Positions 1-10,864 of a stretch of 64,000 nt of DNA are shown one piece after another. Each line of letters opens with the position of its first letter. Position 1 is the stretch's first letter. A model generated the notes under the pieces. That model did no database searches and was not told the DNA's origin. It was given only the letters and a program-made list of their open reading frames with translations. The DNA is from Cichorium intybus (Eukaryota > Streptophyta > Magnoliopsida > Asterales > Asteraceae): NCBI GenBank assembly GCA_023525715.1, contig CM042010.1:82709894-82773893 (forward strand), written 5' to 3'. Made by a program: the position numbers and the translations under genes.

Positions 1-563
1 ACCAAATTGTCTGGTGATGGTATGGATTCACCCAACACCAGATCAACATTACTATTACTTTCAAAAACATCAAAAACTTCAAAGGTTGTTGAGTCAGAGG
101 TAGCATTGTCACCTACAACCTCTTCCTCAACAACCGTTTCGACCATCTCAACGGTCTCTTGACTTTCCTAAGGTGTACGCCCTTCCATCACATATTCAGG
201 TGATGCAGGTTCACACACCATATTATTGGTATAAAAATCACTCACCTCCGGTTCCGGAGAAGGTGGTGAACATTTCCAACTTTCCTCTAACTGATCTAAA
301 GAAGCTTGCAATCTTACAAGAGCATCAGCCTGGTCCTTCTGCTCTTGGTGAGTGTTATACATGAGTACCCAAAGTCGGGCCCAAGTTGCAGAAATTCCAG
401 GCTGAGAAGACTCCTCGGTCCGCCATCCATTGTCATCGGATGATCCATTGTAGCAATCATCCTCGTAATAGGTGTCGGCCGGATTTTCATAATACTCAAA
501 ATACTGATCCGGGTACATATAATCACCCATGTACACATACCGAAAATCAGCGAATATAATCAA
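1..563 (-). pseudogene. X1 first ORF, interrupted by one in-frame TAG
   Basis: An ATG at 563 (minus) opens 131 codons ending in TAG at 170-168. The same frame then stays open to the window edge, so one stop interrupts a longer product. The visible protein is acidic and Tyr/Asp/Glu-rich at its N-terminus. A Gln/Leu-rich stretch that could form a short helix follows, then a Pro/Glu-rich part. I do not recognise a gag domain, and the sequence does not match the gag of X2. By position it is probably a gag N-terminus or an extra 5' ORF of a Tat/Athila element. Function is unknown. Confidence 0.5.
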
Positions 564-617
564 ACATAAAAGATCAGAGACTAAGTCCTACAGATCACCT
601 ATCCTCAAGCTTACAAC

Positions 618-635
618 TCCCCGGCAACGGCGCCA
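618..635 (-). other. Primer-binding site of X1 (tRNA-Asp type)
   Basis: On the minus strand this reads TGGCGCCGTTGCCGGGGA, the 18-nt complement of a plant tRNA-Asp 3' end as used by Athila/Tat elements. It lies 5 bases inside the LTR. A splice-donor-like AG|GTGATC follows at 600-593 (minus), in the place where X2 has AG|GTGAGT. Confidence 0.85.
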
Positions 636-640
636 AAATT

Positions 641-1762
641 TGACACGCCTAGGTCGTCAAGCGGTCAAAAATAAGAGAAACCTAACACACACACTAGCAC
701 AGTGGTAGTCAGGGTCGATCCGCAGGAGTTACGTGGTCAAGTCAGGTGATAGATTACCAACTATAGTGTCACGCTATAGTCAGAGGACTTAGTTCCTACA
801 CTTTTGTCTACTAAACTCGAAAAGCATAAACTAAACAATCTTAAAACAAGCATAGACTAAGCTAAGCTTCAACTTAAACCTAGTTACTTTCTGAAATCAG
901 AAGTACATCTCTGCTTCAGAAGCAACAAAGGCAAACAACCAAACCAAAAAATCACAAGGCATGAACTGAACCAATAACTACAAGTCCAAATGACAGTCAC
1001 TGGCTAGAGTCCCAACCTAAGGGCTAACCTAGTTGGCTACTGAAATCAGCAAAGGAAAACAGTCCCAACAAGGTCATAAACACATCCAAACATCAATCAA
1101 ACAAACACAAACCAATATCAAGCATCAAACACCGAAAAACCAATGTTAGTTGTAACCAAATGATTATTATAAAACCTAAACAGGTTCCAATCATCCAATA
1201 CAGTAACAAGAACTGAAAAACAGTAACTAAAGTGCTCAAAGTCAGTGGTTGTCACTCCCACAAACCCTAGCCACTAATGCTAACTGTTAAACTAAAAGGA
1301 AATTAAACATAAAAACCTGAAATACCAAAAGGTAATTGCTGGAAACGAGTTCTTGGAGTCAAAGAGCCTCTATGGTTGATTTTTCACCAGGGTTTTGCTC
1401 GGGATTTCGGCTGAAAACACCTCTATTTATAGTTGCAAATTTCACGCAACCGCGCCGCGCATATATGGTTTCTGCGGCGCGAGTAGGGTTTTATCCCCGT
1501 GTCTTCGGACTTTGAATTTATTCCACCGCCTTGTATCTGCGTCGCGTCTTCTTGATTCCCGCGGCGCGTGTACGTATTTTCCTGATTTTTCCTTCTTCTC
1601 AAAACTTCCTCCAATTTGTATGCTTTTGGTCCTTGTTTTCATTATTTTCTTCCAAACAAGTACTGGCACTAAAAGTGAGAATACCACGATATATATGATA
1701 TAATTTCACTAAGAATAGGGCTCAACAATGACTAAAATATGTAATATCACTAGGCGTTGTCA
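641..1762 (-). repeat. 5' LTR of X1
   Basis: This 1122-bp LTR begins TGACAACGCC at 1762 and ends in CA at 641, next to the PBS. A TATA-like TATAAATA lies at 1431-1424 (minus). GC-rich CGCGCCGCG-type motifs near 1449-1490 and 1540-1570 are shared with the LTR of X2. The LTR end that reads TGCACGTCA in X2 reads AGGCGTGTCA here, so the two families have diverged. Confidence 0.85.
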
Positions 1763-2223
1763 GCCTTCTTTTTGTTTGTGCATCTTTAGAAATTTGTGAA
1801 ATGTGACAGACACACAAGAAAGAAGTAACGATCAAAAAGGGATAAATAAAAGATAAACATATTGTTGGAGTTTTAATAACGAGAAACAAAAAAAATAAGA
1901 TAAAATGTTTTTGATACTTTTGATAAAATAAGAAGATCTTAAAAGAAAAGTATTTTTGGTAAAATAGAATAAAAAAAACAAATGACTTCTAGTTGATGAT
2001 TTCGGAAACTGATTCAGACTTAATTATTCCAACCTGAAATTCAAAAGTCTGAAATCAAACGAGGTTGCTCAGAACCTGAAATTGAGGTTTCCGAAGAGTC
2101 AATTTTTTATTTCGGAGGTCTTTTCCGGAGATCCAATTTTGGTTTCGGAAGAAGAGGTTGAGTTACGGAAAAATATGTAATTAAGACAGAGGAGTGATGG
2201 GGCTGAGAATTAGGTAGAAAGAG
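1763..2223 (-). other. 3' non-coding region of G1
   Basis: No gene. The part next to RNase H (about 2010-2223) is recognisably similar to G2 at 43930-44041, with shared runs such as GGTTGCTCAGAACCTGA and GGAGATCCAATTT. Bases 1770-2000 are AT-rich with no feature seen. The third-ORF region present in G2 would lie further along but is cut off here by X1. Confidence 0.6.
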
Positions 2224-4337
2224 TCATTCTCTAAAGAAATTGGAGTCAGGATTTAGCATTCCGAGCATTTCCAGAAAAGTGTGAAATTTTGTAGTATCTA
2301 ATGCTTTAGTGAAAATATCAGCTACCTGTTCCTCAGTAGGAATAAAGTACAGTTCAATATTACCTTGCAAAATTTGATCGTTTATGAAGTGGTACCTAAG
2401 GTCAATATGCTTAGTCATGGAGTGCTGAATGGGATTGTGAGATATGGCTATTGCACTCTTGGAATCACAGTAGATGGGAACTTGAAGAAACCTGTATCCA
2501 TAGTCCAGTAGCTGAGTCTTCATCCAGAGTACTTGTGAGCAACAAGTAGAAGCAGCAACATACTCTGCTTCTGCTGATGAAAGAGCAACACAATTTTGCT
2601 TCTTTGATGACTAGCTTATGAGCCTTCCACCCAGAAATTGACAGCCTCCAGAGGTGCTTTTTCTATCTAGTTTACATCCTGCATGATCTGAATCAGTAAA
2701 TGCTTGGAGTTTGAAGTTGTCTCCGATAGGATACCATAGACCCATTGCCTTTGTGCCTTTAAGATATCGGAAAATTTGTTTCACAGCAGTCAGATGTGAG
2801 AGCTTCGGAGCTGCTTGATATCTTGCACAAATACATGTGGTAAACATAATTTCAGGTCTGCTGGCAGTTAGGTATAGGAGGGAGCCAATTATTCCACGAT
2901 ATATTTTGTGATCTACTGGTTCGCCTTCTGGATCTGCAAAGATTTTATGATTGGTGGATATGGTAAATTTTGCAGTGGAGAAATTCTCAAGGGAGAACTT
3001 CTTTAGCAATTATTTCGTGTATTTTTCTTGGTGAATGAATATTCCTCTGCTTGGCTGTTTGATTTGATGTCCTAAAAAGAATTTTATTTCCCTATTCATG
3101 CTCATATGAAATTTCTCAGTCATAACTTTTGTGAATTCATCAACAATAGTTTGACCTGTAGATTCGAAGATGATATCATCCATGTAAACCTGTACAATAG
3201 TTATGTGTTTCTGATGGGATCGCACAAAGAATGTAGGATCAATGGTTCCTATTCTATATCCTGATTTTGCTAAGAAATTCGACAGAGTTTCATACCAAGA
3301 TCTTGGTGATTGCTTCAATCCATAAACAACTTTATTCATACGATATACGTGGTTAGGACGAGACAGATCTTCAAAGCCAGGAGGTTGCTGAAGATAGACA
3401 ACTTCCATCACCTTGCAAAAATGCACTCTTCACGTCCATTTGATGAACAATGATGTTTTTGTGAGCAGCATAGGCTAGGAAGATTCGGATGGCTTCTACC
3501 CTTGCCACAGGTGCATATGTCTCATCATAGACAAGTCCTTCAACCTGACTATATCCTTTTGCAACAAGTCTGGCTTTGTTTCTGACCACTGTACATAGGT
3601 AATCTAACTTGTTTCGAAAGACCCATCTTGCTGGTCGTGGCACAAGATCCCATACCTTGTTTCTCTCAAATTCTGCTAATTCTTCTTGCATGGCTTTTAT
3701 CCAGTCATCATCGTCCAGTGCATCAAAGATGGTCTTTGGCTCAAATTTGCTGATACAAGCAGCAAAATGGCATTCATCCTGAATTGATTTCTTTGATCTT
3801 GTCTGAACTCCGGAGGAGGGATTTCCGATAATCTGGTTCGGATGGTGGTTCCGAGTCCACATGTGGAGCCTCGAAATCAGTGTTGGGTCAGATTCAGGAG
3901 GCGCAATGTGTTGAATGAATTTGGGGTTCTCAGGAGTTACATCTTGAATATGTGATTCTTCAGCAGATATTTCGTCATCAGCTTCAAATATGAAGATGGG
4001 TGCATCATTGGAAACATCTACTGAGGAGTTGTTTTTTTCATCTTCTGAGTGTTGATGGTACCCCTCAGATTGTGGGATTCCATCAACATGAGTTGGGAGT
4101 TGGAGATCCCCCTCGACTTGTGCTTGGACCGAACCTGTTCGACACGAGAAGGGAGCGAAGGCTCCCCCTCAAATGGTGAAAGATTATTTGAAGATCTAAC
4201 CTGATTGGTCGGAAGTGTAGCTTCAGAAGTGTTAGACATGGCAGGTCAGGAACCAGATATGAGTTGCTGAATAGCTTCGGGAGAGCGAATGACTTCTGCA
4301 TGTGTTGATGTCTCCCGAGGATCAAAGAGAAGATCAT
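2224..4337 (-). pseudogene. G1 reverse transcriptase and RNase H, with linker
   Basis: This is the copia RT-RNase H in several frames. A divergent integrase-RT linker (about 4337-3870) is followed by the RT N-terminus (3862-3371), including the catalytic-Asp motif HQMDVKSAFLQGD. RT fingers/palm follow at 3426-3010 with the active-site YMDD (YVDD in G2), then RT C-terminus 3009-2611. The RNase H end is at 2523-2224, including the CDSKSAI and EEQVADIFTKAL motifs. Frames change near 3426 and 3010 and stops fall near 2610, so no full polymerase can be made. The protein would have copied element RNA into DNA. Confidence 0.88.
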
Positions 4338-4422
4338 AGTCTATCTCGACAATCTGAATATGTGGATGTCCTACCAGAATGTCAGCCTCCATGACATATA
4401 AAATGCCTTGAACTTGTTTTCT

Positions 4423-5492
4423 TTAGAGATACTGATCATCAAAATCTATATCAAAGCTCTCTTCAATGACACGCGTTCTCCTGTTCAACACTCGGTAAGC
4501 AACAGATTTAGATGAATAACCCATGAAGATTGCTTCATCACTTTTGGTTACGAATTTTCCCAAATGATCTTTGTTATTTTTAATGAAGCAACGACAACCG
4601 AAACTATGGAAAATTTTAACATTGGGTTTTCTCCCATTTAAGATTTCGTAGGGAGTCATTTGAAGTCGTTTGTTGATAATAGAACGGTTCTGAACAAAAC
4701 ATGTTGTTGCTATGGCTTCTGCCCAAAAGGATAATGGAAGGTTTGCAAAGTTCAGCATTGATCGGGCTGCCTCCACTAGAGTTTTGTTTCTTCTTTCAAC
4801 CACACCATTTTGTTGAGGTGTATAAGGAGCTGAGAAGTTGTGCTTGATTCCTTTCGAGGTCAGGAACTCTTCAAGTTGTCAGTTGCTGAACTCAGTTCCA
4901 TTGTCACTTCGGATTCTTCTTACTAGTAGTTGCACTTTAAGCTCAATTGATATAATGAAGTTACAGAGCTCCAAGAAAGTGTCTAATTTTAACTTTAAGA
5001 AGAACACCCAATAAAGCGGGTGAAATCATCCACAATAACCAGAATAAACTTTTTGTGGTTCAGACTTGCAACTGTTAAAGGTCCACATAGGTCAATGTGG
5101 AGAAGTTCTAGAGGATGGGAGATGCTTGAATCTGAAATTGTCTTGTGAGGTTTCTTCTTCTGTTTGCCCAGTGCACATGCTGCACATAGATTTTCGTTAT
5201 CGAATTTCAGAAGTGGAATTCCTCTGACCATCTCTCCGGTCACTAACTGATTCATGTGTCGAAAGTTCAGATGTACTAACTTCCGATGGCAGAGCCAGCT
5301 AATTTCAGAATGTGCCTTCGAATGTAGACACAATCTAGGCATTCCGATGAATAGAGAGATGTCAAGAGGAAACATATTGATATGTTTCGAAGACTTCATT
5401 AAGCATTTATCTCGGGTACCAGTCATGATATAGCTGAACTCATTATCAAATTCTACACGAAGACCTGTGCTGACCAGTTGTCCTATGCTCAC
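4423..5492 (-). pseudogene. G1 integrase (GAG-pre-integrase, zinc and DDE core)
   Basis: The zinc-binding HHCC part is at about 5330-5130, with HLNFRHMNQL and the CAAC pair. The core has the first Asp in LLHIDLCGP near 5100, the second in RSDNGTEF near 4910 and the Glu in NGVVERRN at about 4800. A TGA follows SDNGTEFSN (near 4880), and the frame is broken between 4995 and 4803. The usual plant copia ARSMLNFANLPLSFWAEA block is at 4770-4710. Its role would be inserting element cDNA into the host chromosome. Not functional as read. Confidence 0.87.
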
Positions 5493-5710
5493 AAGATTGT
5501 GCTTGAGTCCGAGACCGTAGGCAACTTTCTGAAGGTGAACTTTCTATTTGTTAATACCCCATATCGTTTAATGATTCCATTTGCATGGTTTCCGAACGTT
5601 ACATATCCTCCGTGGTTGACTTCTCGATAGTCCCTCAAAAACTCGAATCTCCCAGTCATGTGCATTGAGCAAGCACTGTTAATTAGCCATTCATCATCTT
5701 GCTCTTCTGC
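5493..5710 (-). pseudogene. G1 aspartic protease with altered active site
   Basis: The region reads EEQDDEWLINSACSMHMTG, aligning with the copia protease motif whose canonical core is D-(S/T)-G. Here the catalytic Asp is Asn and the following Gly is Ala, giving NSA. The same NSA is present in G2 at 47587-47147, so the change predates the two insertions or is a family feature. The downstream GGYVTFGN and YGVLTN parts agree with the family. The frame is lost near 5540. Confidence 0.75.
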
Positions 5711-5727
5711 ACTGAAGGCCTGAAAAT

Positions 5728-8029
5728 TTACATAATTAGTTTAGGCACCAAAACTTGCTTGGGGCCAATGGTTTTTGTAGACTTGGGAGGTTTGTTCATA
5801 ATTGTCCTGTTCTGAGAAGTTTCAACTTTAGAGACATGAATGATTGAGTCAGAAGATTTGAGTTCAGAAGTTGATGTCTTTGCAACCCATTTTTGGACAG
5901 TTGTTTTTGGAGATTTCTGAAGGTGATGTTTGTTGAAAGTTTTAGGCTTATTAACTGAAGGTGATTTTGAAAGATGTTTACAACAATGACGGCATGTATT
6001 ATTTTGTTGTCTTTTCAAGATTTTCGGAACTTGTTGGGAATTTTCAGAGTTTTCCTTCTTCAGAATGTTTAAAATAGCTTTTCCTTTTTGCAAATTGTTG
6101 TTTTTGAGTCCGAAAACATTTCGTTGTTGATTGTTCTTTGTGGTTACTGAGAAATTGATTTTTGATTTGTTTGACTCAGAATCATGTCTTCTTGTGACTG
6201 AGGAAACAGACTTTGTTGTTTTCGCAATGTATGAAAGTTTGGGAAATTCCGAATGATAATCTAAACCGTTAGTAAATTGACGATAGTGAATTGGTTTAGA
6301 GTTTGGAGTCGGAAGTAACCCTTTGTAGATATACCTATGTGGTGCCGAAGGAATGAGTTTCGGAGTATGATTTGAAGTGATGAGAGTTGATTTGGTGTTT
6401 GACTTTCTTTGATTGTAAAAACAAATGATTTTGTGTTCAAATCTTGCGTGGGATCGAGGAGATCGAATGTCATTTCGATTTAAGGTTGGTTTTATCTTTG
6501 TGTTTGTTAAATTTTGTTCCTTTGTTTTTTAACAAATTTCTCTATGTGAAGAGTCAGATAAAGAATCATTTAAAGAGTCTGACTCTTCCTGATTAACTTT
6601 AAGTTTTTCGAGAGAAGTATTTGTTTCTGATGTTGAATTTTCTGAAAGATTATGCTGTAACACATCGACATATGATTTGGCGCCTGATTCGGTTTGTTCA
6701 ACACTCATTTTAGATGTATTATCAACATTGGGGCTTTTGATTGTGATTTTGTTAAAGTCGGTTCTAATGATAATTTTTGTTGGACATTTCTCCATCTCAA
6801 TTTCTTTGTCAACAACTTCCTCTTCTGAATTTTCCGAGTTGGTTAGACAAGGATTGAATTCTTCAGTAACGCAGTTACTTTGTAGATTTGAGAAGAATGA
6901 ACTTTGTTGTGATGTTGAGGGAGAATCATTTGGCACCGAAGTCTGATGTCTGGGCACAAAAGGGACCGAAACCGTTGACAGTTTACTGTTTTCCACAGTG
7001 TCGGCTTCCGAAAAGTGAGAGAAAGGTATTTTAGCTCCTTTACATGATTCAGGTCAGGTAAGGGAGTTTCGGATAAGTTCTTGGTCAGGTCCTCACCGTG
7101 CATATCATCGAACTCGTTTGATGGGTATTTAAAGAAAGGACTTTATTTGTTATAAACAGGATAATTTTTGTTTTTGCTTTTGTTGCCCCTCCCCAATTAA
7201 AAGTATTATCAGAAGTGTTTGTGTTCGCAGGAGATTTGAAAACTTCAGTTGCATGGTACAACTGATCTATTAATTTGTTAAGTCTTACATTATCGCTACG
7301 GGATATGTCCCTCTGCGAAGTCCAAAGCTGATTTGAATTCTCTAACAAAATTCTACAAGTCTATTTGACTTTCAAATCAGCGGAAAGTTTATCACAAAAG
7401 AGTTTCCTATCCTCTAATCTATTCTTCAACTTTAACACTTCATCATACCTATCATCCCTCTCCTCCAGGACTCGCTGATATGCTACTAAGGCATCTGCGC
7501 AGGTGTTAGCAATTCTTTCTAGAGCAGGTTCTAAGTCAGTAGAATAAATGTGATGAGAGTGAAGCATTTGACGTACCTGTTCTATTATGCTCACTCCTTT
7601 GCCGTCTCGATGGTTGACCATGAAGGCGTAATTTTTCGGCATGTAGGAGGATGTAGCTTCAGCAGCGTCATTAACAAGCTTGACCCCCCCCAAACTGGGG
7701 ATTGGATTTCCTGAGGTTCCCTGCACAAACATACACTCACCAACACCTTTTCTTCTTTTGCGTTTGTTTTCAAAATGCTCATCTTCATCCCCGGAGGACC
7801 AAACCTCGACGTTTCGGGACGTAGCAACAAACGCTTTAACTTTCTCCTCTTCTTTCTCCTTCTGAAAGTTCCTAGGGGCTCTTCAATCTGTTACATAATG
7901 CCAAAGTCCTCCACAGTTGTGGTATTTGATTACATCTGATTCCTTCTTTTCTGGGGTTCGGATATGGTTGGAGCTGGCAGCAGGGGCTGGAGCCTTTGGT
8001 TTCTCTTGATGCTGTTCTTCGGTACTATG
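5728..8029 (-). pseudogene. G1 gag C-terminal part, zinc knuckle and long spacer
   Basis: Continuation of gag after the D insertion. Near 7932-7880 (minus) a degraded CCHC knuckle reads HNCGGLWHYVTD followed by TGA: the first Cys has become His and the last is a stop. Then come 7830-7361 (a conserved segment with YMPKNYAFMVNHRDGKGVS and a helical EPALERIANTCADALVAYQRVLEERDDRY), 7348-7085, 6996-6529 (Ser/Asn/Glu-rich) and 6093-5728, which ends in a basic GPKQVLVPK just before protease. At least four frame changes or stops are present. The long low-complexity spacer between knuckle and protease matches G2. Confidence 0.75.
8025..8029. repeat. Target-site duplication of D (left), CTATG
   Basis: CTATG at 8025-8029 is repeated at 23334-23338, directly outside the two D LTRs. 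This proves the G1 gag was interrupted by D and fixes the boundaries. Confidence 0.93.
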
Positions 8030-8796
8030 TGTTGGATTTGGTGTCTAAGTCATGACTTATAATTGTATTTATCTTGTTAATTGAAGCAAAGTCCATTTGG
8101 GTTGCCCTCATAGCTGGAGGATTAGTGTAGAGTTTAGTAGAGAGAAAGGTTGATTTATTAATTGTTTAATAAATCAATAGAAATAAATAAATAGTTTATT
8201 AATATATTTAAGTGTTAATATATTAATTAGAAACTATAATAATTAATTAATATTTAATCTAGAATTAATTGGATTTAATTTAGTGATTAAATTAATTAAT
8301 TATAAGTGTAGGGACTGGTTTGTATTTATTCAATAGTTGAATAACTGGCAACCCAGTGGCCAGGGGCCAAAAGTGGCTCCAACTATGGAGGCTTCTCCGT
8401 AGGTGCCGAAAACCCTAATTAGGGTTTAGGGGATCTGGTCCAAGTGGTCAACAGGCTTGCCCACTTTAGAGGCTCCTCTAGGGTTTCAGCTGTAACCCTA
8501 GGAGGCTATAAAAGGAACCCCCTGGCACCCTATTTCGTGCACCAATTTGAACCAAAGAAACTCTGCTGGACTCTTTTCTGCATTGCTTGGGTGTGACTGC
8601 ATTTGAGGCAGGATCTGTTTGCTGCTAGCTTCAAGAACAAGATCAAAAGGTTGGTAACTCTTAATTTGATCTTTAGAAATAAATGTTGGCCTTATGTTTT
8701 TAGTTTTATATCTTCATAGAAGAAAACATAGATCTCTTCTAGGGTTGCATGTGAACTTAGGAATTTTGTTGTTCATTGATTGTATAAAACCCTTCA
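8030..8796 (+). repeat. 5' LTR of D
   Basis: This 767-bp LTR begins TGTTGGATTTGG and ends CCCTTCA, with TG...CA termini. It has an AT-rich first half, a palindromic AACCCTAATTAGGGTT near 8410-8426, and TATAAAA at 8507-8513. The end abuts the PBS. Confidence 0.95.
8507..8513 (+). promoter_or_regulatory. TATA box in D 5' LTR
   Basis: TATAAAA, preceded by GGAGGC and followed by GGAACC. The same element is at 23044-23050 (D 3' LTR) and 50217-50223 (H LTR), so it is the likely RNA polymerase II promoter of the family. Confidence 0.7.
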
Positions 8797-8797
8797 G

Positions 8798-8809
8798 TGG
8801 TATCAGAGC
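8798..8809 (+). other. Primer-binding site of D
   Basis: TGGTATCAGAGC, complementary to the plant initiator tRNA-Met 3' end, one base after the LTR. This is the usual copia first-strand primer site. Confidence 0.92.
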
Positions 8810-9560
8810 TATGGCTTGTTTTCTTGTGAATTGATATAAACTGTTTATATGTTGACAAGGCTTATCGAAATTAACCTTTTTGAGTGGTCATGATCGATTT
8901 CAAGGCTAGGGTTTCCTAACCCTAGCCGCCACCCCTATGGTCCCCCCTTCTTTGCTTGCCTTATAAGTAGGTTGTTATTTTTGGTAATTATTGGATAATT
9001 AAAATAACTGGAACCCCTTATCTTTGCTTGCAATTTTCGTGGACTAGGGATAAGGGTTAGGAAATTAATTTGATTAATTTTTGTGATTCCCTTATTTGAT
9101 TTAATTAGTTTAATTAATTGTTAAGTAAAAGATCAATTAGATCAACTTAAAGAATTAATTTAAATATTCGAAAAAATTGATATAAATTAGCGAAAATTAA
9201 GAATAAATCAATTCTAAAATATTTTAATAAGATTAAAATATATCTTATATATTTATGATTAAAAGTTAATATTTATATACAATATAAATTGGTTAGTCTT
9301 ACCGTTAGTAGGCCTCATTCACAAAACCGTCCTATAAAGAGGGTATAAGGCGACTGCCTATAAAATGGTAGTCTAATGGGTATCTACTCTTACCCACCGC
9401 TCTCCTGGTCAGTCAAGTGTCGTTAGCCGAACGGGTTTGATAGAACCGCTAAGCATCATAAAAGTATAATGCTATAATTGAAAGTACTAGAACTTTGAAC
9501 AAAACCCAATCTAGTTACTTTAGGTCAAAATGTAAATTGGTGCTAATTAATGGAATTGCA

Positions 9561-9638
9561 CATTGCACTTTGTGGAACGTTGGTGGAGCATGTGTGGTTT
9601 ACCGGCACGCCAACTGGGGTCCGCAAAGAGTCGCAATG
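9561..9638 (+). promoter_or_regulatory. Leader hairpin 1 of D, palindromic loop
   Basis: A 78-nt imperfect inverted repeat: CATTGC pairs with GCAATG at the outside and GTTGG with CCAAC inside. The loop holds GGAGCATGTGTGGTTTACC, the D version of the shared motif. The E (16935-17012) and H (51275-51352) copies have exactly the same length, with paired changes in the arms. Confidence 0.7.
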
Positions 9639-9653
9639 GGTTTCTTGACTTTG

Positions 9654-9703
9654 CCATTATTGACGGAGCGTGTGTGGTTAACCTGCACATCAATTAGAGA
9701 TGG
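9654..9703 (+). promoter_or_regulatory. Leader hairpin 2 of D
   Basis: CCAT/ATGG and ATTGA/TCAAT arms flank the loop motif GGAGCGTGTGTGGTTAACC. The self-complementary GGTTAACC is intact here. In E the homologous arms are ATTAAC/GTTAAT, a compensatory pair change. Confidence 0.7.
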
Positions 9704-9752
9704 TAATTGACTTCGAGAGTACCAAGCTAATTTGCATGGTTACTTACACCGA

Positions 9753-9781
9753 TTTGTGATCCTCGGTATCCCAGTCACAAA
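9753..9781 (+). promoter_or_regulatory. Leader hairpin 3 of D
   Basis: TTTGTGA at 9753-9759 pairs perfectly with TCACAAA at 9775-9781 around the loop TCCTCGGTATCCCAG. The same stem-loop is in E near 16795-16823 (minus); H keeps the CCTCGGCATCCCAGTCACAAA side near 51390-51412. Confidence 0.55.
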
Positions 9782-10864
9782 CAGCGGGCATTCCCGAGAT
9801 TAAAACATGCTATTGAGCAGTTCAATAAATCTCAAAAGAAACTAGGAATTCCATTGTAATTTGATTATGTTTCTGCGATGGAATTGGCTGAATCGTCATT
9901 CGCCTACCTTATAAAATTTACAATAAAGATTACGGCATCCCTCTTCGAGATTGTAGATTGTTATTTTAGGATCCTAGCCTTATATTTATTCTTGGGTGAA
10001 TTTAAGGATTATTTAATAATGTCTAAATAAAAACTATCTTCTTCTTATTCAGATGTCTTCTGACCAATCCGTTCCCCACTCGAACCCCGGTAATGTCACA
10101 TCGATTCTGTCAATATGCTCCAAAGTGACGTTGGACGACACTAACTACAATGACAGGATCCGCAACATCAAAATAGCTCTAAGGTTTGAACACAAAGAGT
10201 ATGTTCTGGAAACCGAGCTACTTGAGGTTGACCCAGATACCGCTACTCCCGAGGAACTCACCTCGTACACCAAACACTCGGATGATGCGACCAAAGTGGC
10301 CTGCATCATGATCGCTACCATGAACCCTGAACTGCAGCGTATTTATGAGGACTATTGGCCTTACGAGATGCACAAAGAGCTCGCGGAAAAGTTCCGCAAG
10401 CAAGAACGCATCGAAAGGCGTGAGGTGGTTAAAGCATTCACTAACGGCAAGCCTAAGGATGGAGAGTCCATCTGCACTCATGTGCAAAGTATGCAGGGTT
10501 ATGTGGAAAAGCTTAGAAAGCTGGAGATGCCTGTACATGAGGATTTGGCTGTTGACATAGTGCCGAATTCTCTACCCAATTCTTATGACCAGTTCACATT
10601 GGCGTATCATTCGAACAACAGTCAGGCGACTTTGGCTGAACTGCACCGCATGCTTCGTACTGCTGAAGACGGGATGAAAGGGAAAAGTGTGCTCCCGATC
10701 CCGATCAACCCGCTTGTCCTAGCTATTGGATCTGGCAAGGGAAAGAAAAGGAAGGCCCTCCGAAGCAAAACTCGAGGGCGAAGACTCATGTCGGGACATC
10801 TAGCAGTACCCCGAGAGCCAAGTCTTCAGGCATTCCACACGTCACGAACCCCAAAGAAGCTAAC

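Larger units (their letters stand above)
1..1762 (-). mobile_element. X1: 5' end of an Athila-like Ty3/gypsy element (partial)
   Basis: Read on the minus strand, the element starts with a TG...CA LTR at 1762, followed by a tRNA-Asp-type primer-binding site and a leader, then an open frame that runs off the window at base 1. The LTR start (TGACAACGCC), the TATA context and the PBS match X2 at 54201-62642, so the two belong to related families. The internal coding region does not resemble the gag of X2. X1 is inserted in the 3' non-coding part of the SIRE-like element G1. Bases 1763-1767 (GCCTT) would be one copy of its target duplication; the other lies outside the window. Confidence 0.85.
8810..10052 (+). 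ncRNA. Structured untranslated leader of D
   Basis: About 1.24 kb without a supported protein gene. The first 480 bases are AT-rich. From 9298 to 9790 the sequence is strikingly conserved with E (minus 17290-16790) and H (51006-51420). Identity to H looks near 90% over 9298-9520, though the LTRs and gags of D and H are much more diverged. The conserved part holds two hairpins about 80 bases apart (9561-9638, 9654-9703), a third (9753-9781), and a GACTGCC...GGTAGTC pair near 9350-9374. Position and conservation suggest a packaging, dimerisation or translation signal; this is inference. Confidence 0.6.

Noticed and set aside
1395..1703. A 102-codon plus-strand frame in the X1 LTR
   Set aside because: It lies antisense across an LTR promoter region and is not conserved in the X2 LTR.
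641..1762. X1 and X2 as one element or one duplicated block
   Set aside because: LTR lengths and ends differ, the first ORFs are unrelated, and the orientation and insertion hosts differ; only the family type is shared.
9495..9710. A 71-codon frame in the D leader with a 72-codon counterpart in E (17081-16863), seemingly a conserved small protein
   Set aside because: In H the same frame is closed by a TGA inside hairpin 1, while the stem pairing is kept through matching changes in both arms. Conservation is explained better by RNA structure.
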